From Chloroflexota bacterium (lineage in GTDB: Bacteria; Chloroflexota; Anaerolineae; Aggregatilineales; Phototrophicaceae), in assembly GCA_011523615.1 (NCBI GenBank), contig WTGJ01000027.1, positions 852,270 through 916,269 on the forward strand: 64,000 nucleotides of DNA, given 5' to 3'. The position numbers and the translations under genes are program-made. The notes beneath the pieces are model-generated. The model saw only the letters and a list, made by a program, of their open reading frames with translations, was not told the DNA's origin and did no database searches. The stretch's first letter is position 1, and each line of letters begins with the position of its first letter. Of this stretch, positions 57,763-64,000 are shown piece by piece.

Positions 57763-60315
57763 ATGATTCGATTTGAACGATTTACCGAGCGCGCTCAAGA
57801 TGCAGCCGCTCGTGCATATGAAATCCTACAGCGATACAGTCACAATCAGGTGGATACGGAACACATCCTCCTGGCTTTGTTGGAACAAAATGACGGCGCC
57901 GTTCCACAGCTGCTCGAGAACCTATCTGTGGATGTCAACTCGATGCGGACACGGCTGGATGAAGTCCTCCGCGCCAGCCCGAAAGTGGCCATCTACGGCC
58001 AGGGCACGGGCAACATTTTCATGACGCCGCGCGTCAAAAACATCATCGATCAAGCCAGTGAAGAAGCCAAACGGCGGCGCGATGAATACATCTCGACAGA
58101 ACACATCCTCCTGGCCATCTTGAATGAGCGGAATACGCCTGCCAGCAAAATCATCGCAGAACACGACATCACCCGAGAACGCTTATCCGATGCCATCCAG
58201 GATCTGCGCAGTGGGCAGCGCGTTACTGACCCCAACGCAGAGAGCCGTTACCGAACCCTGGAAAAGTACAGCCGTGATCTCACCGGCATGGCGCTGGAAG
58301 GAAAACTCGATCCGGTCATCGGTCGCGATGCAGAAATCTTACGCCTGACGCAAATTTTGGCCCGCCGCACAAAAAATAACCCGGTCTTGATCGGAGAGGC
58401 TGGCGTGGGCAAAACTGCCATCGTAGAAGGCTTGGCACAAAAGATCGCCGCCAGTGATGTGCCCGAAATCCTGCTCAACAAACAGGTCATCAGCCTGGAT
58501 TTAAGCGCGATGTTGGCGGGCAGTCGTTTCCGTGGTGAATTTGAAGAACGATTGAAAGCGACCATTGAAGAAGTGCAGCGTTCGAATGGCGCCATCATCT
58601 TGTTCATCGATGAGCTCCATCAGGTCGTTGGCGCCGGGGCTGCACCGGGTTCCATCGATGCTGGCAATATGATGAAACCGGCACTATCGCGCGGAGAATT
58701 GCAGTGCATCGGTGCGACCACGAGCGATGAATACCGCAGCCACATCGAGCGAGATAGCGCGCTGGATCGTCGTTTCGCGCCAGTATTTGTGGAAGAACCT
58801 TCAGTAGAGCAGACGATCACGATGCTGCGCGGCCTCCGTGAGCGCTACGAACAACATCACAAAGTCTCGATTCGGGATGGGGCGCTGGAAGCCGCCGCCC
58901 AGCTGGCCGATCGCTACGTTTCCGACCGCCAGTTACCGGACAAAGCGATCGATTTGCTGGATGAAGCCGCCGCAAAATTGCGCGTCGCCCTCTTTTTGTT
59001 GCCCCCACAACTGAAGAAACTCAAGGGCGAACTCGACCAGCTCTTTGCGGAAGAAGAAGCAGCGGGTTTTGCTCGAGAATATGAACGTGCTGCCGAACTC
59101 AAGACGCAACGGCTGCAACTGGAAAGCGAATACAACGAAAAACTAGCCAGCTGGCACCAGGAAAACACGCTCGATGAAGTGGTGGATGTCCAGGACATCG
59201 CGCAGATCGTCGCCCAATGGACGGGGATTCCCGTCAGTCAAATGTTGGAAACGGAAAGCGCCCGTCTATTGCGCATGGAAGATGCGCTGCATGAACGCAT
59301 CATCGGCCAAGAACATGCGGTGAAGGCCATTGCGGATGCGATCCGCCGCGCGCGCAGCGGGCTCAAAGACCCGAAACGACCGATCGGTTCCTTCATCTTC
59401 CTGGGTGGCAGCGGCATCGGCAAAACAGAATTGGCCAAGGCGCTGGCGGAATTCCTCTTCGACAACGAAGAAGCGCTCATCCGCGTGGACATGAGCGAAT
59501 TTCAAGAACAGCACACCGTGAGTCGCCTGTTTGGCGCCCCACCAGGTTATGTTGGTTATGAATCCGGCGGGCAGCTCACCGAACAAGTGCGTCGCCGCCC
59601 TTATCGCGTCATCCTGTTTGACGAAATCGAAAAAGCCCACCCCGATGTTTGGAATTCCTTGCTCCAAATCCTAGATGATGGCCGCCTCACCGATGGCCAA
59701 GGACGCACCGTGGACTTTTTGAATACCGTCATCATCATGACCAGTAACGTCGGCACCGAATTCACGGGGGATGGCGGAGTCCTGGGCTTCGTTCCAGCGG
59801 GTGATGATCAGCGAGAAGCCGATCAAGCTTCCATCCAGCGGGCGTTAACCCAGACTTTCCGACCTGAATTCTTGAACCGCATCGATGAAACCATCATTTT
59901 TGCACCCCTATCGCTGACTGAGATGGAACAAATCGTGGATCTTCAAATGGCAGCCATCCGCGCCAGGGTTGCCGATATGGGCATCGAGCTGGAACTTTCT
60001 GCTGCCGCCCGTTCCTGGCTCGCTCGCAATGGCTACAACCCGCAATATGGTGCAAGACCCCTGCTCCGCGCTTTGCAACGCCACCTGGAAAACCCACTTT
60101 CCATGCGCATGTTGAGTGGCGAATGGAAAACGCCATGCCGTTTGCGGGTCGATGTTGCGGAGGATTCCCTCAGCTTCATCCCGCAAAACCAAGCCCTGAA
60201 GGCCGAAAATGATCCGGATCCGCCCGTCGAATTCAGCGCTGCCATTCCAACCTATGCATCTACGGAAGAGCTGTCCGCGGACGAAAGCAACCGGCCTCCA
60301 GAAACTGGCCATTGA
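57763..60315 (+). CDS. ClpC-type AAA+ unfoldase, second copy, with UVR-like motif
   Basis: 850 residues. Double Clp-N repeat (1-145), D1 with GEAGVGKT and [14 protein letters not shown], middle domain with [16 protein letters not shown], which fits the UVR motif (FExAAxLRD), then D2 with Walker A GGSGIGKT instead of the usual [22 protein letters not shown] and the LGF loop ([10 protein letters not shown]) in the position that docks on ClpP. A UVR motif is typical of ClpC proteins controlled by adaptors such as McsB or MecA. A Glu/Asp-rich C-tail follows D2. The first copy at 13252 lacks the UVR motif, so the two probably have different partners. Confidence 0.92.
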   Translation: MIRFERFTERAQDAAARAYEILQRYSHNQVDTEHILLALLEQNDGAVPQLLENLSVDVNSMRTRLDEVLRASPKVAIYGQGTGNIFMTPRVKNIIDQASEEAKRRRDEYISTEHILLAILNERNTPASKIIAEHDITRERLSDAIQDLRSGQRVTDPNAESRYRTLEKYSRDLTGMALEGKLDPVIGRDAEILRLTQILARRTKNNPVLIGEAGVGKTAIVEGLAQKIAASDVPEILLNKQVISLDLSAMLAGSRFRGEFEERLKATIEEVQRSNGAIILFIDELHQVVGAGAAPGSIDAGNMMKPALSRGELQCIGATTSDEYRSHIERDSALDRRFAPVFVEEPSVEQTITMLRGLRERYEQHHKVSIRDGALEAAAQLADRYVSDRQLPDKAIDLLDEAAAKLRVALFLLPPQLKKLKGELDQLFAEEEAAGFAREYERAAELKTQRLQLESEYNEKLASWHQENTLDEVVDVQDIAQIVAQWTGIPVSQMLETESARLLRMEDALHERIIGQEHAVKAIADAIRRARSGLKDPKRPIGSFIFLGGSGIGKTELAKALAEFLFDNEEALIRVDMSEFQEQHTVSRLFGAPPGYVGYESGGQLTEQVRRRPYRVILFDEIEKAHPDVWNSLLQILDDGRLTDGQGRTVDFLNTVIIMTSNVGTEFTGDGGVLGFVPAGDDQREADQASIQRALTQTFRPEFLNRIDETIIFAPLSLTEMEQIVDLQMAAIRARVADMGIELELSAAARSWLARNGYNPQYGARPLLRALQRHLENPLSMRMLSGEWKTPCRLRVDVAEDSLSFIPQNQALKAENDPDPPVEFSAAIPTYASTEELSADESNRPPETGH

Positions 60316-60318
60316 TCC

Positions 60319-60819
60319 ATGTCCCGCCGTGAGCGCCAGCAGCAGGAAACACCCATTCGCCGTGTGCGGGCCATCCTGCTCACGAAACGCCAGACTTTGC
60401 TCTTCATCGTGCGCCAAAAAGAGCACAAAGCGGTCTACTGGGTGGCGCCGGGCGGTGGCTTACATCCGGGCGAGGAATTCGAGCAGGCGCTCTACCGTGA
60501 ACTGCGGGAAGAGCTGGGGGCAGAGATCGAGATCTTGCAGCGAGCGTTCATCTTGCGACATGAAGTCGCCGAAAAAGACCTGGAAGAACATTTCTACATT
60601 TGCCGTTTGCTGCAAATTGACTTGAATCTCCGCCACGGTCCCGAATTCCAGGACCCTTCCCGAGGCAGGTATGATCCAGTGGAAGTTTCATTGGATGAGG
60701 AAATCATCGCGACGCTGCCGCTGAGGACTCATCAACTGCAAGAATGGCTGATGGAGCAAATGCCCCTCATGCGAGGGTTGGCATTCCAACAAGAAAACAG
60801 GCTACCTGAAATAAGGTAG
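60319..60819 (+). CDS. Nudix hydrolase
   Basis: 166 residues. The Nudix box is GGGLHPGEEFEQALYRELREELGA (given here as the start GGGLHPGE and the end REELGA; the form is Gx5Ex7REUxEExGU). Strands before it read AILLTKRQTLLFIVRQ. The family splits nucleoside diphosphates linked to other groups; the substrate is unknown. It follows the ClpC-type gene by three bases and shares its transcript. The stop codon lies inside the terminator hairpin. Confidence 0.9.
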   Translation: MSRRERQQQETPIRRVRAILLTKRQTLLFIVRQKEHKAVYWVAPGGGLHPGEEFEQALYRELREELGAEIEILQRAFILRHEVAEKDLEEHFYICRLLQIDLNLRHGPEFQDPSRGRYDPVEVSLDEEIIATLPLRTHQLQEWLMEQMPLMRGLAFQQENRLPEIR

Positions 60820-60823
60820 CCTG
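60798..60823. terminator. Bidirectional terminator between the Nudix gene and groEL
   Basis: CAGGCTACCT and AGGTAGCCTG form a perfect 10-base-pair stem with a six-base loop. On the minus strand it is followed by TTTTCTT (end of groESL), on the plus strand by CTTCGTTTT. Confidence 0.75.
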
Positions 60824-60860
60824 CTTCGTTTTGTATTGAGCGTGTTGTCGGCTCTGCCGC

Positions 60861-62504
60861 CTACATCATGCCATCCATACCACCCGGTGGGCCCGCCGGC
60901 ATGGGTGCTTTTTCTTCCGGAATATCGGTGATGAGCGCTTCTGTCGTCAAGATCATGCTGGCGATGGAAGCAGCGTTGGCAACAGCACCACGAGTCACTT
61001 TGGCCGGATCGGGAATGCCCGCTTCCAACATATCCACATATTCATTGGTCATCACATCGTAGCCGATGCGAGTACTCTCTCTTTCGGCTTGCAGCCGACG
61101 GACGTTCTCGATGATCACCGCGCCATCCTGGCCGGCATTCGCGGCAATTTTGCGCATCGGAACTTCCAGAGATTTACGGACAATCCCGACACCCGTATCT
61201 TCATCTTCGTATTCCAGCCGGACTTTTTCCAGCGATTCGATGGCGTTGATCAAGGCGACACCGCCACCCGGCACGATGCCTTCTTCCTGGGCGGCACGGG
61301 TCGCGCTCAGCGCATCCTCCACCCGATGTTTCTTCTCTTTGAGTTCGGTTTCGGTTGCGGCCCCAACTTTGATGATGGCCACACCACCGGAGAGTTTCGC
61401 CACGCGTTCCTGCAGCTTCTCCCGATCGTAATCGCTGGTGGAGTTTTCGATCTCCCGGCGAATCTCTTCGATCCGGCCGGCGATGGCGGATTCATCGCCT
61501 GCACCATCGACGACGGTCGTATCTTCTTTGGTGCTGATGATGCGCGATGCCCGGCCGAGATCCTGCAATTGGACTGATTCCAATTTGCGACCGATCTCCT
61601 CAGAGATGACCGTGCCACCGGTCAGGATGGCGATATCCGAAAGCATCGCTTTGCGTCGGTCGCCGAAGCCCGGCGCCTTGACCGCCAACACATTCAACAT
61701 GCCACGCAGCTTGTTCAAGACCAGCGTAGCCAGCGCTTCGCCATCGACATCCTCGGCGATGATCACCAGGTCTCGCTTACCGATCTGGACCAATTTTTCC
61801 AGCAAAGGCACGATATCCTGCGCCGCGCTGATTTTCTTATCGTGGATGAGGATATAAGCATCTTCGATGTTCGCTTCCATCTCTTCCGGATTGGTGATGA
61901 AATAAGGGCTGATGTACCCGCGGTCGAATTGCATACCCTCGACGTATTCCGTCTCAAATTCGAGGCCACGTCCATCTTCCACCGTGATGATGCCGTCTTT
62001 CCCGACCTTGTCCATCACATCCGCAAGCAACTCGCCGATCTCACGATCCTGTGCGGATACGCTGGCCACGCTGGCGATCTCCTCCTTGGTTTCAATCGGC
62101 GTGGCATTTTTCAGGATGTAAGAACTGACCGCTTCTGCGCCGGCTAAAATGCCACGCTTGAGCAGCATCGGGTTCGCGCCAGCAGCGACGTTCTTCAAAC
62201 CCTCATTCACAATGGAATGGGCCAAAACGGTGGCTGTCGTCGTGCCATCCCCCGCGATATCATTGGTCTTGGTCGCCGCCTCTTTCAAAAGCTGTGCGCC
62301 CATATTCTCATAAGGATCTTCCAGCTCAATCTCGCGCGCCACCGTCACGCCATCGTGAGTCACAGTCGGTGCGCCAAACTTTTTGTCCAAGGCAACATTG
62401 CGCCCCTTTGGCCCGAGCGTGGTACTGACTGCATTCGCCACCACCTCGACTCCCGATTGCAGTTGACGACGGGCGTCGTCTTGGAAGACCAGTTGCTTTG
62501 CCAT
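60861..62504 (-). CDS. groEL: 60-kDa chaperonin GroEL
   Basis: 547 residues, the usual length. [39 protein letters not shown] (ATP site with the catalytic Asp region), [63 protein letters not shown] and the Gly/Met-rich tail PPGGMDGMM are all present. It folds proteins in the double-ring chamber with GroES. GGAGAGA precedes the ATG. It is expressed with groES from the CIRCE-flanked promoter, 75 bases downstream of that gene. Confidence 0.98.
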   Translation of the reverse strand: MAKQLVFQDDARRQLQSGVEVVANAVSTTLGPKGRNVALDKKFGAPTVTHDGVTVAREIELEDPYENMGAQLLKEAATKTNDIAGDGTTTATVLAHSIVNEGLKNVAAGANPMLLKRGILAGAEAVSSYILKNATPIETKEEIASVASVSAQDREIGELLADVMDKVGKDGIITVEDGRGLEFETEYVEGMQFDRGYISPYFITNPEEMEANIEDAYILIHDKKISAAQDIVPLLEKLVQIGKRDLVIIAEDVDGEALATLVLNKLRGMLNVLAVKAPGFGDRRKAMLSDIAILTGGTVISEEIGRKLESVQLQDLGRASRIISTKEDTTVVDGAGDESAIAGRIEEIRREIENSTSDYDREKLQERVAKLSGGVAIIKVGAATETELKEKKHRVEDALSATRAAQEEGIVPGGGVALINAIESLEKVRLEYEDEDTGVGIVRKSLEVPMRKIAANAGQDGAVIIENVRRLQAERESTRIGYDVMTNEYVDMLEAGIPDPAKVTRGAVANAASIASMILTTEALITDIPEEKAPMPAGPPGGMDGMM

Positions 62505-62543
62505 TTCTTCTCTCCTATCGTTCTCGTTTCGTTCTGTTGCGTC

Positions 62544-62560
62544 GTAAGTGCTTCACTTAC
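62544..62560 (-). other. Intercistronic hairpin between groES and groEL
   Basis: GTAAGTG-CTT-CACTTAC is a perfect seven-base-pair hairpin in the groES-groEL gap. On the transcribed strand the T-run lies before it, so it is not a terminator. It may be a processing or stability element. Confidence 0.35.
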
Positions 62561-62579
62561 AAAAAATCCTGGGTTTGGA

Positions 62580-62885
62580 TCAGTCTTCGTCTGCCAAAAT
62601 GCCCAGGATGTCGGATTCCTTCATGATCAACAGTTTCTTGTTGTCCAACTTGATTTCTGTCCCGGCGTACTTGGCGAAAAGAACCCGATTGCCCACTTCT
62701 ACATCCATCGGAATGCGGTTACCCTGATCGTCTTTTGCGCCAGCACCCACCGCCAAGATGGCACCATGTTGTGGCTTTTCTTTTGCCGTTTCTGGCAAAA
62801 CCAACGCGCCACCGGCAATGGTCTCTTCCTGTTCTATGGGTTCTACCACGACTCGATCACCCAGCGGACGGACGTTAATTGACAT
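62580..62885 (-). CDS. groES: 10-kDa co-chaperonin GroES
   Basis: 101 residues. [18 protein letters not shown] at the start, the mobile loop [22 protein letters not shown] and the ends [32 protein letters not shown] are canonical. It caps the GroEL chamber. CAGGAGG precedes the ATG. It is the first gene of groESL, controlled by two inverted repeats with CIRCE geometry. Confidence 0.98.
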   Translation of the reverse strand: MSINVRPLGDRVVVEPIEQEETIAGGALVLPETAKEKPQHGAILAVGAGAKDDQGNRIPMDVEVGNRVLFAKYAGTEIKLDNKKLLIMKESDILGILADED

Positions 62886-62924
62886 GGAAATCCTCCTGTG
62901 ATTTCTTTCCCATTCAGCGAATGA

Positions 62925-62951
62925 TTAGCAGAAGATGGCGATGACTGCTAA
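62925..62951. promoter_or_regulatory. CIRCE-like operator 1 (HrcA site) at the groES transcript start
   Basis: TTAGCAGAA-N9-GACTGCTAA keeps the exact 9-9-9 layout of CIRCE (TTAGCACTC-N9-GAGTGCTAA) and its outer TTAGCA/TGCTAA. ATTAGCAG and CTGCTAAT pair perfectly. It lies just downstream of the -10 box, where HrcA binding would block the polymerase. Confidence 0.7.
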
Positions 62952-62961
62952 TTCAGTGGCA

Positions 62962-62990
62962 ATCTTAATCAGCTTGGCTTCGAACGTCAA
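62962..62990 (-). promoter_or_regulatory. Promoter of groESL
   Basis: On the minus strand TTGACG and TAAGAT are exactly 17 bases apart. The two CIRCE-like repeats stand directly on either side. Confidence 0.7.
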
Positions 62991-62996
62991 TCATTT

Positions 62997-63023
62997 CTAG
63001 CAAACTTCTAACACTATTGCTAA
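62997..63023. promoter_or_regulatory. CIRCE-like operator 2, upstream of the groESL -35 box
   Basis: CTAGCAAAC-N9-TATTGCTAA again has 9-9-9 geometry, with TAGCAA/TTGCTA as the paired core; one outer base deviates. It begins seven bases upstream of the -35 box. It is weaker than operator 1. Confidence 0.5.
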
Positions 63024-63032
63024 ACGCAGCCT

Positions 63033-64000
63033 TCAATTGTCCCACAGGCTTTCACGGATCATTTCACTGAAGAAGGGTTCATAGAAGAATTTCGCACGTT
63101 CCAGCCAATGCTGTTCATTACCCGAGACGTTTTCTTCTCGAAGATAACTCGCTTCTATCCGGATCAATGCCCGGCCATAGCGGTACATCATCCAAGAGCG
63201 TTCGGTCAATCCATCTTCACACAAATCATGTTCGCCGAAATACACCGCGCCTGTCGAGGGATTTCTCTCCATCTGGCCTGGTGCCACTTGCAATCCCGCT
63301 GCTTCTTTCTGGCGCCAGTAACCCTGCTCCAAGGCGGCTTGTGCGCTTGCTTCATCGGGAAACGTCATCAAAGCGCCCTCGTACGAACGGAGCGGCGCAT
63401 AATTGGCCTCGCAAGTCTCGAAGCCCAGGGTCAGCCGTTGCTCCAGACCACTCTCCAACACATGATCCTGCAGCGCTTCATCAGCCATATCACGGGCTGA
63501 GGCCAACAGCTCTTCTCTCGTCCAGTATCCTGTTTCATAGGGCACGTCGGTGATGTTGCGTTCGGCGAAGAAATTCGCAAAAGCACTCAATATGATCGCC
63601 GGATCCGCTGCTGCCCGCGGCGCCATCTCTGCGGCCACAGCATGGGCGTCCGTGATGACGATGGCCTGATGCAGGGCATCGCCTTCACTACAGGTAGCTG
63701 GATCACACAAGCGCAACGACCGCAAAGCCTCCATCCCGGCCAACACTTCGCCAAAAATCGTATGTCGATGATCCAGCCAGCGGGTTTCCGTGAATGTGAT
63801 GAAGAACTGGCTGCCGTTGGTACCCGTGATGCCACGTTCCGGTTGATTGGCGTTGGCCATCGCCAGCAGGCCCGCACGATCAAAGATCAAGAAACCCACA
63901 AACTCATCCGCAAATTGATAGCCGGGCCCACCCCGCCCCGTGCCCGTGGGATCACCTCCCTGAGCCATGAAATCGGCCAACACTCGGTGGAACGTGGTCC
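63033..64000 (-). CDS. Cyclophilin-type peptidyl-prolyl isomerase (N-terminus outside window)
   Basis: The frame is open to the window edge, so the N-terminal part is missing. The visible start reads [24 protein letters not shown], the cyclophilin catalytic Arg and Phe-Met-Gln-Gly block (FHRV...FMAQGGD), then NGSQFFITF and [15 protein letters not shown]. After the domain (about 125 visible residues) there is a C-terminal extension of roughly 190 residues with no family I recognise (for example [17 protein letters not shown] and YQYGRA-like helices), probably extracytoplasmic if the unseen N-terminus has a signal peptide. It ends just upstream of the groESL operators. Confidence 0.88.
   Translation of the reverse strand, partial: TTFHRVLADFMAQGGDPTGTGRGGPGYQFADEFVGFLIFDRAGLLAMANANQPERGITGTNGSQFFITFTETRWLDHRHTIFGEVLAGMEALRSLRLCDPATCSEGDALHQAIVITDAHAVAAEMAPRAAADPAIILSAFANFFAERNITDVPYETGYWTREELLASARDMADEALQDHVLESGLEQRLTLGFETCEANYAPLRSYEGALMTFPDEASAQAALEQGYWRQKEAAGLQVAPGQMERNPSTGAVYFGEHDLCEDGLTERSWMMYRYGRALIRIEASYLREENVSGNEQHWLERAKFFYEPFFSEMIRESLWDN

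Overview
The window looks like core chromosome from a bacterium of moderately high GC, most likely a member of the Chloroflexota (Anaerolineae/Caldilineae-like). That placement is inferred from the gene mix (two ClpC-type AAA+ proteins, an S1-type protein with long acidic tails, MutS2, a long LeuRS, a repeat-tailed penicillin-binding protein end) and not from any marker gene comparison. Genes are tightly packed on both strands, many with 4-base ATGA/GTGA/TTGA overlaps. Coding covers nearly everything. One tRNA (Ala, GGC) is present. I see no insertion sequence, prophage, CRISPR array or origin.

Layout. 1-1.5 kb: tail of a penicillin-binding protein and a DtxR/MntR-type metalloregulator. 1.6-9.2 kb: SPFH protein, Lgt-like protein, D-aminoacylase-like amidohydrolase, nitrilase-family hydrolase, MoaA, CitE-like lyase and acetamidase/formamidase. 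9.5-11 kb: two related membrane proteins of unknown function. 11-18.7 kb: DprA, HtrA, ClpC, S1 protein and, divergently, a CbpA/DnaJ co-chaperone. 18.7-21.8 kb: FAD amino-acid/amine oxidase plus gamma-glutamyltransferase, followed by a compact, apparently self-standing RNA gene (about 21802-21952). 30.2-22 kb, minus strand: one long operon (K+ channel, MutS2, GNAT, CdsA, small membrane protein, GalE, 4-TM protein, SixA, trans-sulfuration enzyme). 30.3-34.4 kb: UvrD/PcrA helicase, Maf and a double-GNAT protein. 34.4-41.1 kb: a BtrH-like protein, tRNA-Ala, three M19 dipeptidases and a NodU-type carbamoyltransferase. 41.4-44.2 kb: LeuRS with a roughly 220-base leader. 44.2-51.1 kb: methyltransferase, TPR/PPC membrane protein, then ferredoxin, geranylgeranyl-reductase-type flavoprotein, MscS, threonine-dehydrogenase-like SDR, TIGR04076 protein and LLM flavoprotein. 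51.1-55.8 kb: cation/proton antiporter, PII-like protein, VOC protein, HisD-family dehydrogenase with altered zinc ligands, and APH-like kinase. 55.8-64 kb: cupin, GT39-like membrane protein, second ClpC, Nudix hydrolase, groES-groEL under CIRCE-like operators, and part of a cyclophilin.

Two themes recur. One is protein quality control (two ClpC, GroESL, CbpA, HtrA, cyclophilin, SPFH). The other is handling of unusual peptides and amino acids (D-aminoacylase-like enzyme, FAD oxidase, GGT, three M19 dipeptidases, BtrH-like protein, several GNATs). The most novel-looking element is the RNA gene at 21802-21952. It has its own sigma-70 promoter, a 12-base perfect Shine-Dalgarno sequence, an 11-codon ORF, a long stem with a UUCG-capped inner hairpin that can compete with the Shine-Dalgarno, and a perfect 28-bp palindromic terminator.
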